Source of the DNA: Sphingopyxis sp.
Lineage (GTDB): Bacteria > Pseudomonadota > Alphaproteobacteria > Sphingomonadales > Sphingomonadaceae
Length of the DNA stretch: 64,000 bases
Direction: 5' to 3'
Assembly (NCBI GenBank): GCA_002733865.1
Contig: NVXM01000007.1
Coordinates: 62,001-126,000, forward strand
How positions within the stretch are numbered: the stretch's first letter is position 1; every line of letters begins with the position of its first letter. Below, piece after piece: positions 29,839 through 38,839 of this stretch. The translations under genes were made by a program, and so were the position numbers. Under the pieces are notes generated by a model. The model was not told the origin of the DNA. It did no database searches and saw nothing but the letters and a program-made list of their open reading frames with translations.

Positions 29839-31203
29839 CTAATTTTTCGCCACCACGGTTTTCTTGGCATTCTTCTTCGCCGCCTTGTTCATCGCCACTT
29901 TCAATCCTTCCGGGCCGAGGCGTCCAATGGTCTGCAACGCATAATGCAACTGGAAGTCTTCAACGCCCTGCTCTTTCAGCTCTTCAGCCGTCTGCTGGAA
30001 GCGTGGATCATCCTTGCCGTCTTCCTCCAGCACATCGTCTTTCAGCTTGAGCTCGTTGACAAGATGACGGCGCAAGTCGGACTCTCTGAACCGGGGCCGG
30101 GTCTTGTAATCAGGATCGGACAGTTGCGGGACCATAATGTCGGGTTCAATCCCGCCTTCCTGCACCGACTTGCCCGAAGGCGTATAATAGCGCGCGGTCG
30201 TCAGGCGCAGGGCGCTTTCGTTGGACAGCGGCAGCAATGTCTGCACCGAACCCTTGCCGAAGCTGCGCTCGCCCATCACCAGGCCGCGATGATGGTCCTG
30301 CAAGGCGCCCGCGACAATTTCAGATGCCGATGCCGAACCCGCGTCAATCAGAACAATGACCGGCAGCCCGGCGGCGGCATCACCGCTTTTCGCAAAATAG
30401 CGCTCAATGTCCGATTTTTCACGGCCACGCTGTGACACAATTTCACCGCGCGACAGGAATACGTCGGATACGGAAACGGCTTCATCAAGCAGACCGCCGG
30501 GGTTCGACCGCAAATCCAGCACATAGCCGAGCGGCTTCTTGCCCAGCGACTTGTCGATGCCGGTGATCGCCGCAGCGACATCGGCCCCTGTATCACTCGA
30601 GAAGCTGTTGATGCTGATCACGCCAATCTGGTCCTTGATCTCCCAGATCACTGGCTTGAGATCGATAATCGCCCGCTTCATCGAGACGTCGAACGGCTTG
30701 TCGCGGCCGGGACGGACGATCGTGATGGTGATCGGCTCGCCGGGCTTGCCGCGCATTTCTTCGACCGCTTCGTCGAGCGTGCCGCCATAGATCAGTTCGC
30801 CATCAATATGGGTGATATAATCACCCGCTTTCACCCCTGCCTTGTCCGCCGGTGTATCCTTGAACGGCGCGATCACTTTTACAGCGCCGTCTTCCAGCGT
30901 CACCGAAAGGCCGAGGCCGCCGTAATTGCCGTCGGTCTGGGTCCGCAGATTTTCAAAATCGCGCGCATCGAGAAAGCTGCTGTGCGGATCGAGACTGGCG
31001 AGCATGCCTTCAATCGCACCCTTGATCAGATCCGCATCGTCCACCTGATCCACATAGTCATTCCGCACCCGTTCAAAGACGCTCATGAACTGCTCCATCT
31101 CACGATAGGTATTGGCATCCACTGCGGAGATCGCCGAAGTTGTGGCGGGCAAAAGAGCGACGGTCAAAACAAGGGCGGCGGCTTGCAATACGGGCTTTTT
31201 CAT
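29839..31203 (-). CDS. ctpA: Carboxyl-terminal processing protease CtpA (S41)
   Basis: This is a 454-residue periplasmic serine protease. A signal peptide precedes an N-terminal helical region, a PDZ domain (YGGLGLSVTLEDGAVKVIAP onward), and the S41 catalytic core with LRSNPGGLLDEA, Ser in DAGSASASE and Lys in SFGKGSVQT. The C-terminus is lysine-rich. The ATG at 31203 begins the signal peptide; the frame extends 45 codons upstream without family character. It follows envC, and in many proteobacteria the two are adjacent in envelope maintenance operons. Confidence 0.96.
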   Translation of the reverse strand: MKKPVLQAAALVLTVALLPATTSAISAVDANTYREMEQFMSVFERVRNDYVDQVDDADLIKGAIEGMLASLDPHSSFLDARDFENLRTQTDGNYGGLGLSVTLEDGAVKVIAPFKDTPADKAGVKAGDYITHIDGELIYGGTLDEAVEEMRGKPGEPITITIVRPGRDKPFDVSMKRAIIDLKPVIWEIKDQIGVISINSFSSDTGADVAAAITGIDKSLGKKPLGYVLDLRSNPGGLLDEAVSVSDVFLSRGEIVSQRGREKSDIERYFAKSGDAAAGLPVIVLIDAGSASASEIVAGALQDHHRGLVMGERSFGKGSVQTLLPLSNESALRLTTARYYTPSGKSVQEGGIEPDIMVPQLSDPDYKTRPRFRESDLRRHLVNELKLKDDVLEEDGKDDPRFQQTAEELKEQGVEDFQLHYALQTIGRLGPEGLKVAMNKAAKKNAKKTVVAKN

Positions 31204-31330
31204 CAATACTGTCCTGTCGGTATAAATCGGTGCCAAATATAGTCTGGAATCGTCTGTAAAGCCAAGCAGCTTAACCAATAATGACGCAAGCGATCGACCA
31301 ACGACAATTTTCGACGCTTCTTCACCTGAT

Positions 31331-32536
31331 TCAGCCAATCAGGGCGGCAATATCGATTGGTCTGCCATTGCGCCGCAGTTCGACCGTAACCTTGGGGTCG
31401 TCCGCTCCGGATTGACCGACCGGTGCGCCCTGCACCACCTGGTCGCCCACAGCGACACTGCTGTTTGCCATATTGGTGATCAGGCTGGTCCAGCCAGCTG
31501 CATGTTCGATAATCAGGATATTGCCATAGCCGCGATAACGGCCGGAATAGGCGACCCGGCCGGCCGCCGGTGCGACAATCTGCGCGCCGGGATCGACAGC
31601 GAGGGTCAGCCCGCGCGAACGATAGCCGCTATCGGATATTTCCCCCAGGCCAGTCACAATCTCGCCGATCACCGGCAAGCGATAGGCAGTGGCGACATCT
31701 TCAGTCTGCTGCGACGCGCCAAGAGTTGGCTCCGCTCCCTGACCGGGCCGCAGCATCGGGCCATCCAGTTCAGCGAGCGACTCGCGGACGGCACCGCTTT
31801 CGCGAATCTGGTCCATCAGATCCAATATATCCCGGGCTTCTTCGCCAAGCGCCAGCGCCTGCTCCTGCTCGATTCCGGCATCGTCGGAAAATTGTGCGGC
31901 GTTGATCCGTTCGCTGGCCTCCATTCTGGCCAATTGCTTTCTTTGTTCGGTCAGACGGCGCTGGCTCTGGTCGAGCGACGCGATCGCCCGTGCAGCTTGC
32001 TGCCGCAACTGCTCTCCCTGCCGGACTTCGTCGCGCAGACTGGCAGTCCGCCGTTCGATTTCCGGCATCACGGCCGACAGGATCGAACGCATATAGATAA
32101 GCTCATCGAGCGAACGCGGCTCGACCAGTGCGAGAGCGGTCGGCTTGCGGGTCATCATCTGCAGCGCCGCGGTCAGCCGGATCATCGGCCCCTGTTTTTC
32201 CGCCAGCCGCTCTCTTTGACGCCGTTGCAACTGGCTGACGATAGCGATGCGAGTCCGGGCGGCCTTGATATCGGCTTCTGCTGCCTGGATGCGGGCCGCA
32301 AGTGCCGCTGCTTCGCTGGCGATCCGGTCGGCATCATTGTTTGCCGCTTCTGCCTGCCGCCGCAGGGCCAGGCTGCGCTGACGGGCCCGTTCGGATTGTT
32401 CACGCGCCGTAATCAGGCTGCGCTTCTGTTCTGCCAGCGTTGGTCCAGTGGTCTGCGCAGAGAGCAATGCGGTCCCGGCGATCGTCAAACCGAAAGCCGT
32501 AATCAGCGCAAGAACAGAGCGAACCATGAAGCTCAC
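31331..32536 (-). CDS. envC: EnvC-like murein hydrolase activator, degenerate LytM
   Basis: This is a 401-residue exported protein with a signal peptide, a long coiled coil (about 30-240) and a C-terminal LytM/M23 domain (about 285-400). The zinc ligands of active M23 enzymes are missing: the usual H-R-G-x-D reads SRGLT, and the H-x-H strand reads LITNMANS. It is therefore an activator like EnvC, not a peptidase, and should stimulate division amidases. The GTG at 32536 overlaps the rlmH stop; ATG 32527 is an equally good start. Confidence 0.92.
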   Translation of the reverse strand: MSFMVRSVLALITAFGLTIAGTALLSAQTTGPTLAEQKRSLITAREQSERARQRSLALRRQAEAANNDADRIASEAAALAARIQAAEADIKAARTRIAIVSQLQRRQRERLAEKQGPMIRLTAALQMMTRKPTALALVEPRSLDELIYMRSILSAVMPEIERRTASLRDEVRQGEQLRQQAARAIASLDQSQRRLTEQRKQLARMEASERINAAQFSDDAGIEQEQALALGEEARDILDLMDQIRESGAVRESLAELDGPMLRPGQGAEPTLGASQQTEDVATAYRLPVIGEIVTGLGEISDSGYRSRGLTLAVDPGAQIVAPAAGRVAYSGRYRGYGNILIIEHAAGWTSLITNMANSSVAVGDQVVQGAPVGQSGADDPKVTVELRRNGRPIDIAALIG

Positions 32537-32955
32537 CCCTCCCTGTGATAGGGATGGCCAGCGATGATCGATGTCGCGCGGAACAATTGCTCCGCCAGCA
32601 TCGCCCGCGCCATCATGTGCGGCCAGGTCGCCTTGCCGAATGAAAAGAAATGGTCGGCGCTTGCCCGCTCTTCGGCGCTGAGGCCATCCGCAGCGCCGAT
32701 CAGGAAACGCGCTTCACGCGCACCATTGTCGCGCCAGTTCGACAGCAATTTGGCAAATTTTCTCGATGTCCAGTTTTCGCCCGCTTCGTCCATCGCGATT
32801 ATCTTGGTCACACCTTGCAGTTTGGGTGATTTGCCGCCCTGATCCGGGAGTTCGCTGATCTTTACGTCCCAGCCTATCCGCTTGATATAGCGGTCAACCA
32901 GCTCCGCTTCCGGACTGCGGCCGATTTTGCCGCGGGCGACGATATGCAGTCTCAT
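32533..32955 (-). CDS. rlmH: 23S rRNA m3-pseudouridine-1915 methyltransferase RlmH
   Basis: This is a 140-residue SPOUT methyltransferase that modifies pseudouridine 1915 of 23S rRNA on 70S ribosomes. The knot region FLIGAADGLS and the C-terminal ending TSIIAGHPYHRE are typical. It lies 12 bp after rsfS and overlaps envC by four bases, forming the common rsfS-rlmH pair. Confidence 0.97.
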   Translation of the reverse strand: MRLHIVARGKIGRSPEAELVDRYIKRIGWDVKISELPDQGGKSPKLQGVTKIIAMDEAGENWTSRKFAKLLSNWRDNGAREARFLIGAADGLSAEERASADHFFSFGKATWPHMMARAMLAEQLFRATSIIAGHPYHREG

Positions 32956-32967
32956 CGCCCGGCGATA

Positions 32968-33375
32968 TCAGGCTTCGACGACTTCCGGCGCTTCGCCTTC
33001 CTCGTCGACCGCCCACATCCGTTCCAGATTATAGAAGCTGCGCACTTCCGGCCGGAACAGGTGCACGATCACATCGCCAGCATCGATCAGCACCCAGTCG
33101 GCATTGGCCAGGCCTTCAACGCGAGCGGTGCCACCCGACTGCTTGACCCGTTCGGCCAGTTTCTGCGCGATACCCGCGACCTGCCTGGTCGAACGCCCCT
33201 CGGCGATCACCATATGGTCTGCAATATTGCTCTTGCCTGCCAGCGGAATCGAAACGACGTCCTGCGCCTGATCATCGTCGAGCGATTTCATGATCAGCGC
33301 GTGGAGTGCGTCAGATTCGGCCTTTCCTTCCTCAGAAGTGGCAGATTTCAAGACTTTTTCCTTCGGTTTCGTCAA
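32968..33375 (-). CDS. rsfS: Ribosome silencing factor RsfS
   Basis: This is a 135-residue RsfS/Iojap protein that binds L14 and blocks subunit joining. Typical motifs are ADHMVIAEGRSTRQV, GLANADWVLIDAGDVIVHLF and the RSFYNLERMW C-terminus. The start codon is TTG at 33375, with AGGAT seven bases upstream overlapping the nadD stop; no ATG exists before the conserved part. The order nadD-rsfS-rlmH is conserved in proteobacteria. Confidence 0.95.
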   Translation of the reverse strand: MTKPKEKVLKSATSEEGKAESDALHALIMKSLDDDQAQDVVSIPLAGKSNIADHMVIAEGRSTRQVAGIAQKLAERVKQSGGTARVEGLANADWVLIDAGDVIVHLFRPEVRSFYNLERMWAVDEEGEAPEVVEA

Positions 33376-33383
33376 CGTATATC

Positions 33384-34025
33384 CTAATCTTCTGGGCCGA
33401 TCAGCCGACGGGTCACCGCGTCTCGAACGCGGCGATCATCATATTGCTGATGCCAATGGGGCCGAGCCATCCGGATCGCGGTGGCTGAGCGAGGGTCGGG
33501 ACGATAGCGCAAGAATGTCAGCGCCGGCGTACTCCAGTTGGTCCAGTTACCACGCTGGCTCGCGGGGTGGACGAAGCGCCGAAGCCAGGCCATTGCGGGA
33601 GCCGCAAAAGCATCGTCATCATAGCCCGGTCTCGAAATAACTGCAATCGGCAATAATCGGGCTATTTTTCGCCAGTCTTTCCAGCGGTGAAATTGTGCCA
33701 GATTGTCAGCCCCCATGATCCAGACAAATTGCCGTTTCGGGTAACGCCTCACCAGCTCGCGCAAGCTGTCATAGGTGTAGCGAGTGCCGAATTCCTGTTC
33801 GATCGCCGTCGGCTGGATCTTGCTGCGGCGCGCCATTTTCCGGGCGGACGCCAGACGGGCATGCAAGGTCGCCATATCTTTGGCGCCTTCTTTCAGCGGA
33901 TTACCCGGCGATACCAGCCACCAGAATTCATCCAGATTGAGCTGCTCCATCGCGAACAGGCTGATCGATCGATGCGCGCCATGCGCCGGATTAAACGATC
34001 CGCCCAGCAGGCCGGTGGTTTTCAC
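33384..34025 (-). CDS. nadD: Nicotinate-nucleotide adenylyltransferase NadD
   Basis: This is a 213-residue adenylyltransferase for NAD synthesis. The ATP-binding loop GGSFNPAHGAHR carries H-G-A-H in place of the common H-x-G-H, an Ala-for-Gly exchange that should be tolerated. VWIMGADNLAQFHRWKDW and the C-terminal TAIR motif are also present. The start is GTG 34025, with proA ending 10 bp upstream. Confidence 0.95.
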   Translation of the reverse strand: MKTTGLLGGSFNPAHGAHRSISLFAMEQLNLDEFWWLVSPGNPLKEGAKDMATLHARLASARKMARRSKIQPTAIEQEFGTRYTYDSLRELVRRYPKRQFVWIMGADNLAQFHRWKDWRKIARLLPIAVISRPGYDDDAFAAPAMAWLRRFVHPASQRGNWTNWSTPALTFLRYRPDPRSATAIRMARPHWHQQYDDRRVRDAVTRRLIGPED

Positions 34026-34035
34026 GGATTCCCGC

Positions 34036-35289
34036 TCAAGGGCGTGTTTGTCCGGTTCCGCGCACCACCCATTTATAGGTCGTCAATCCTTCGAGAGCGA
34101 CGGGGCCGCGTGCGTGGAGACGCCCGGTGGAGATACCGATTTCTGCGCCGAGTCCGAATTGTCCGCCATCGGCAAACTGGCTGGAGGCATTGTGCATCAC
34201 AATCGCGCTGTCGGCGCGCAGAATGAACCGTTCCGCCATCTCCGAATCTTCGGTGACAATGACATCTGTATGATGTGAGCCATGGCTAGCGATATGCGCA
34301 AGCGCCTCATCGGCGCCATTCACCATCTTCACGGACAAAATCGGGGCAAGATATTCGGTATCCCAGTCGGCCGCTTCAGCAGAAACGATGCGCTCGTCGA
34401 GCTCAAGCACCGAATCATCGCCGCGCACTTCGCAGCCGGCCTCCAGCAACGCACGAACGAGAGGGCCAGGCGCAGGATAGTCCTGATCGATCAGCAAGGT
34501 CTCCATTGCGCCGCAGATCCCGGTCCGGCGCATTTTGGCGTTGACCGCGATTGCCAGAGCCTTTTCCGGATCGGCATCCTTGGCGATATAGGTGTGACAA
34601 ATGCCGTCGAGATGCGCCAGCACCGGTACTCGCGCTTCGTCCTGCACCCGCTTGACCAGAGACTTGCCGCCGCGCGGAATGATGATATCGATCAGCCCGC
34701 TAGCCTTCAGCATCGCCCCGACCGCAGCACGGTCAGTGGTCTGGACCAGCTGGATAGCGTCCGCAGGCAATCCCGCTTCGACCACCCCGGCAACCATCGC
34801 GTCGTAGATCGCGCCGTTGCTCTGAATCGCTTCCGATCCGCCGCGCAGGATCACCGCGTTGCCCGACCGCAGCGCCAGGGCAGCGGCGTCGGCGGTAACA
34901 TTGGGCCGGCTTTCATAGATGATGCCGATGACGCCGAGCGGCACCCTTATCCGTTCCATGACCAGGCCGTTCGGACGTTCGGTGCGGTCGATCAATTGGC
35001 CAACCGGATCGGGAAGGACCGCGACATCATCAACCGCAGAGGCAATGGATTCCAGTCGATCGGCATCAATCATCAGCCGGTCGAGCATCGAATCGCTGAG
35101 CCCGCGTTCGCGCGCACTGTCCATGTCGCGCTGGTTGGCGGCGATGATCGTGTCCTGGCTGGCGCGCAGGTGGCGTGCGGCAGCGGTCAGAGCGGCGGAC
35201 TTTTGCGAATCGCTGACGCCGGTCAGTCGGGAAAAGGCAGAGCGCGCGTTGCGCCCCATGTCGTTAATTAGTTTTGCAGAATCTGTCAT
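34036..35289 (-). CDS. proA: Gamma-glutamyl phosphate reductase ProA
   Basis: This is a 417-residue aldehyde-dehydrogenase-fold enzyme for the second step of proline synthesis. Conserved segments are VPLGVIGIIYESRPNVT, the catalytic Cys in RRTGICGAMETLL, and the C-terminal DGGQFGLGAEIGIST followed by ARGPVALEGLTTYK. Length is standard. It begins the minus-strand run and diverges from the M23 gene at 35524. No proB is adjacent. Confidence 0.97.
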   Translation of the reverse strand: MTDSAKLINDMGRNARSAFSRLTGVSDSQKSAALTAAARHLRASQDTIIAANQRDMDSARERGLSDSMLDRLMIDADRLESIASAVDDVAVLPDPVGQLIDRTERPNGLVMERIRVPLGVIGIIYESRPNVTADAAALALRSGNAVILRGGSEAIQSNGAIYDAMVAGVVEAGLPADAIQLVQTTDRAAVGAMLKASGLIDIIIPRGGKSLVKRVQDEARVPVLAHLDGICHTYIAKDADPEKALAIAVNAKMRRTGICGAMETLLIDQDYPAPGPLVRALLEAGCEVRGDDSVLELDERIVSAEAADWDTEYLAPILSVKMVNGADEALAHIASHGSHHTDVIVTEDSEMAERFILRADSAIVMHNASSQFADGGQFGLGAEIGISTGRLHARGPVALEGLTTYKWVVRGTGQTRP

Positions 35290-35523
35290 AGGCGGCTGCT
35301 AGCATGGCTGCGGCACCAATTTAACCCATAATCTCGCGATCTCTTGGCTGGAAATTGCAGCCCTTTAAGCCGCCGCAACGCCAAAATGCGCAACGAGTTC
35401 AATCGCACGGAGCAACTCACCGCACGACTCGTTCGACTCGTCACGAGTCACCCGTTTGCGATTCGCTTGGCGAGGTCCCCTCTGCTACCGGGTTTCGGGG
35501 ATTACGAACTACAACGGCGGGTC

Positions 35524-36708
35524 ATGCACAAAAACAATACCAGACAAGGGCTAAAAGCCCGGCTGGACCATATGTTTACCGATCGCGAATTCTTCATGCG
35601 ATCGCACGGACAGGTCCGTTTTCTAACCATATCGGCGACATTGCAAAAACGCGTGTTTTACTCGGCCGTAGCGGCGCTGGCAATATGGCTGGTGATCACA
35701 TTGGCGATGATGGTCAACCAGTTTACCGTCAGTGGAGAGCGCACCGCGCTCGCCCAGAAAGAGGCGGAACTCAACAGCGCCGAAAGCCGCGTCACGAGCT
35801 ACAAGGCTTCGATTGAAGACGTCGCCGCGGATCTGAAACAGCGTCAGGATGTGCTCGACCAGATGACCGAGCAGTTTATCGGTGAGCAACCGGCCTTGGA
35901 CGACGAGAAGCAGAGCGAAGAAAAATTATCGGAAAACACACGCAAGATTAGCGCCGCCTTTCCTGAAGCGGCTCATCTCGCGAAACTCGAAGCGCGGCAG
36001 ATCCGTTTTGCCCAGCGCCTCACCAAGGCGGCCATGCAACGCACCGAACAAGCGGCGGAAGCGATCCGCAAATTCGGCCTGAATCCAGAAAAGCTGAGCA
36101 AAAGCTCTACCGATGCCATGGGCGGCCCGTTGATCCCTATCTTCAAGGACAAGAGCCAAAAGCTCCACCCTACGTTCGAACGGCTTAACCTGGCGCTGCA
36201 GCGCATGGATTCGCTCGAACGGACGTTGATTGCGATCCCGTCCGGCAAACCGTCCAGCACCGGCATGATTTCGAGCAGCTTCGGCTATCGCCGCGACCCG
36301 TTCACCGGCGGCGGTGCCATGCACAGCGGCATCGATTTCAAGGGACCGCTGGGCCAGCCGATTCTCGCAGCAGCCGGCGGCAAGGTGACGCATGCGGGAT
36401 GGAAATCCGGCTATGGCAAATGCGTCGAAATCACACATGGCAACGGATTGATGACGCGATACGCGCATCTTTCCCGGATCGGCGTGACCAGGGGGCAAAA
36501 AATCGAACAGGGCATACAATTGGGAGCGATGGGCAGTACCGGTCGCTCGACGGGCACGCATTTGCATTTCGAAGTGCGGCTCAACGGACGCGCCATCAAC
36601 CCCCGGCCATTTTTGGAGGCGAACACAGATGTTCTCAAGATCAAAGCCATCGCGCGACAACGTGCCAAATCACCAAATCGCACCGAGTCAGGCACCGACC
36701 GTGGCTAG
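35524..36708 (+). CDS. M23 peptidase, LmdC-like, with membrane anchor
   Basis: This is a periplasmic peptidoglycan endopeptidase of about 394 residues from ATG 35524. A transmembrane helix (about 42-64) is followed by a coiled coil (about 70-130) and a C-terminal M23 domain whose ligands are intact: HSGIDF and THLHFEV. The frame is open back to 35344, and ATG 35386 or 35572 are alternative starts; none has a strong ribosome site. It overlaps the bactofilin gene by 80 bp. Bactofilin-linked M23 enzymes shape the cell wall locally in other alphaproteobacteria, and a similar role is inferred. Confidence 0.88.
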   Translation: MHKNNTRQGLKARLDHMFTDREFFMRSHGQVRFLTISATLQKRVFYSAVAALAIWLVITLAMMVNQFTVSGERTALAQKEAELNSAESRVTSYKASIEDVAADLKQRQDVLDQMTEQFIGEQPALDDEKQSEEKLSENTRKISAAFPEAAHLAKLEARQIRFAQRLTKAAMQRTEQAAEAIRKFGLNPEKLSKSSTDAMGGPLIPIFKDKSQKLHPTFERLNLALQRMDSLERTLIAIPSGKPSSTGMISSSFGYRRDPFTGGGAMHSGIDFKGPLGQPILAAAGGKVTHAGWKSGYGKCVEITHGNGLMTRYAHLSRIGVTRGQKIEQGIQLGAMGSTGRSTGTHLHFEVRLNGRAINPRPFLEANTDVLKIKAIARQRAKSPNRTESGTDRG

Positions 36709-37123
36709 AAGCAGCGGCACAAGCGGATCCAGTTTCTCGATCATCGGTGACGGCATTGTCATCACCGGAAATATCGAATCGAAAGTCGATCTGCATATCG
36801 ACGGCGAAGTGATCGGTGACGTCAAATGCCTATCCCTGGTGCAGGGGCCATCGAGCAAGATCAAGGGCGCGATCGTCGCCCAGAATGCCAGCCTGTCGGG
36901 CTCGGTCGAAGGCTCGATCGATGCTGGCGACCTCGCCATCGCGTCAACCGCTCGCATCGGCGGCGACGTCACCTATGAAAATGTGACGATCGAGCAAGGC
37001 GGCCATGTCGACGGCAAGTTCAAGCACCGCAGCAACAAGTCGCCCAATCTCGCCAAATCCACCGTCAACATGAATGATATGGCGATTCCGCTGGAGCTGA
37101 AGGCCGACGATCAGGCGGCCTGA
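36629..37123 (+). CDS. bacA: Bactofilin (polymer-forming cytoskeletal protein)
   Basis: This is a 164-residue bactofilin with a flexible N-terminus of about 35 residues, then a beta-helical DUF583 core from FSIIGDGIVITGNIES to the GKFKHR strand near 140, built of short glycine-punctuated repeats (IDGEVIGDV, GSVEGSI, ARIGGDV). Bactofilins polymerise without nucleotide and recruit cell-wall enzymes. The first 80 bp lie inside the M23 gene in another frame, so the two products are translationally linked. Symbol by analogy with the Caulobacter gene. Confidence 0.93.
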   Translation: MFSRSKPSRDNVPNHQIAPSQAPTVARSSGTSGSSFSIIGDGIVITGNIESKVDLHIDGEVIGDVKCLSLVQGPSSKIKGAIVAQNASLSGSVEGSIDAGDLAIASTARIGGDVTYENVTIEQGGHVDGKFKHRSNKSPNLAKSTVNMNDMAIPLELKADDQAA

Positions 37124-37153
37124 TTGCGCATCTGGGATTGACTGTGCGGCTCC

Positions 37154-38662
37154 CTAATTGCGAGGTGCTTGCCGCCGATAGCTGAGCGCTTCCGCCACAT
37201 GCAGGCGACCGACAATATTCGCGCCAGCAAGGTCGGCAATCGTGCGCGACACTCTCAGAACCCGTGTATAACCGCGTGCGGACAGCCGCATCGCTTCGGC
37301 AGCCTGCGCCAGCAATTTCCGTCCCGGCTCGTCCGGCGTGGCATATTTTTCCAGCGCATCGCCGTCAATTTCAGTGTTGGTCCGCATGTTCAGATCGGCA
37401 TAACGCTGATTCTGGATCAACCGCGCTGCTGCGACCCGCGCCGCCACCGCCTCTGACCCCTCGCTCGGCGGCGGCATGGTCAGGTCGGCGGCGGACAAGG
37501 CATCCACCTCGATATGCAGATCAATCCGGTCGAGCAGTGGTCCCGACACCTTCGCCTGATAATCGGTCGCACAGCGTGGGGCCCGCGAACAGGCCAGCGC
37601 CGGATCGCCCAAATGGCCACAGCGGCAAGGGTTCATCGCCGCAATCATCTGCACCCGCGCCGGAAATGTGACATGGGCATTAGCTCTGGCCACGCTGACC
37701 TCTCCGGTTTCGAGCGGCTGCCGGAGCGAATCGAGCACCGCCCGCTGGAACTCCGGCAGTTCATCCAGAAACAATACACCGAGATGCGCCATGCTGACTT
37801 CACCGGGACGCACTTTCAGCCCACCGCCGACCAGCGCCGCCATCGAGGCGCTGTGATGCGGTGCGCGAAATGGTCGCTGGCGTGACATCTGACCGCCTTC
37901 CAGCGTGCCGGCCACCGATGCAACCATCGACACTTCCAGGGCTTCCGCTGGCGACAGGGGCGGCAAAATCCCGGGCAAACAGGAGGCGAGCAGCGACTTT
38001 CCCGATCCGGGCGGCCCGTTCATCAGCAGATTATGTCCGCCGGCTGCAGCGATCTCCAGCGCCCGTTTCGCCGTTTCCTGCCCCTTCACATCCTTCAGAT
38101 CGGGTCCATAATCGGGTTCGGGCACTGCGCCCGTTTCAGGCGGCGTCAGGATCGACTGGCCCTTGAAATGGTTGAGCAGCGCCAGCAGATCTGCCGGTGC
38201 CAATATCTCGACATCGCCGGCCCAAGCGGCTTCCGAACCCTGCAGCGCAGGACAGATCAAACCAAGATTCTTGCCCGATGCATGCAGCGCGGCCAGCAAT
38301 ACGCCGGGCGTCACCGCCAGTCGCCCATCCAGCGACAATTCGCCGACCACGATATAGCTGGCCAGCGTTTCGGCATCGATAATGCCCATCGCGCCGAGCA
38401 ATGCCAGTGCGATAGGCAAGTCGTAATGCGAGCCCGCCTTCGGCAGATCGGCTGGCGACAAATTGACCGTTATCCGTTTTGGCGGCAGCGAAAGTCCCAT
38501 GGCTGCAATCGCTGCGCGGACCCGTTCGCGGCTCTCTGCCACCGCCTTGTCCGGCAAGCCAACCACGTTGAATGCAGGCAATCCCGGTGCAACCTGACAT
38601 TGCACCTCGACACCGCGCGCCTCCAGTCCGAGATAGGCCACCGTCTGAACCAGCGCTACCAT
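37154..38662 (-). CDS. comM: YifB/ComM family Mg-chelatase-like AAA ATPase
   Basis: This is a 502-residue protein with an N-terminal ChlI/Lon-like domain (SPADLPKAGSHYDLPIAL), a central AAA+ domain with Walker A GPPGSGKS and Walker B VLFLDELPEF, and a C-terminal Mg-chelatase domain. ComM is a hexameric helicase that aids branch migration during natural transformation and recombination. The frame extends 30 codons upstream, but MVALVQTVAYLGLEARGVEV is the family start. It converges with the bactofilin gene. Confidence 0.96.
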   Translation of the reverse strand: MVALVQTVAYLGLEARGVEVQCQVAPGLPAFNVVGLPDKAVAESRERVRAAIAAMGLSLPPKRITVNLSPADLPKAGSHYDLPIALALLGAMGIIDAETLASYIVVGELSLDGRLAVTPGVLLAALHASGKNLGLICPALQGSEAAWAGDVEILAPADLLALLNHFKGQSILTPPETGAVPEPDYGPDLKDVKGQETAKRALEIAAAGGHNLLMNGPPGSGKSLLASCLPGILPPLSPAEALEVSMVASVAGTLEGGQMSRQRPFRAPHHSASMAALVGGGLKVRPGEVSMAHLGVLFLDELPEFQRAVLDSLRQPLETGEVSVARANAHVTFPARVQMIAAMNPCRCGHLGDPALACSRAPRCATDYQAKVSGPLLDRIDLHIEVDALSAADLTMPPPSEGSEAVAARVAAARLIQNQRYADLNMRTNTEIDGDALEKYATPDEPGRKLLAQAAEAMRLSARGYTRVLRVSRTIADLAGANIVGRLHVAEALSYRRQAPRN

Positions 38663-38770
38663 GATAGCCGCCCCAATTGCATGGCCAAAACACTGACGGT
38701 GACAACAGAATCTGTCGAGCCTCAACCGCATTCTGGCCGTAACCGTCAACAATCGACGGCCTGCTGGCGG

Positions 38771-38789
38771 CCCGATAGTTAATATCGGG
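38771..38789. repeat. Perfect 7-bp inverted repeat in a divergent promoter region
   Basis: CCCGATA and TATCGGG flank a five-base spacer in the 177 bp between comM and the divergent ClpP-like gene. No T tract follows on either strand, so an operator or an mRNA leader hairpin is more likely than a terminator. The binding protein is unknown. Confidence 0.35.
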
Positions 38790-38839
38790 TAACTTTAGTC
38801 CACTACTTCGTCGAAGGCTTAAACCTGCATAACAGGGTC

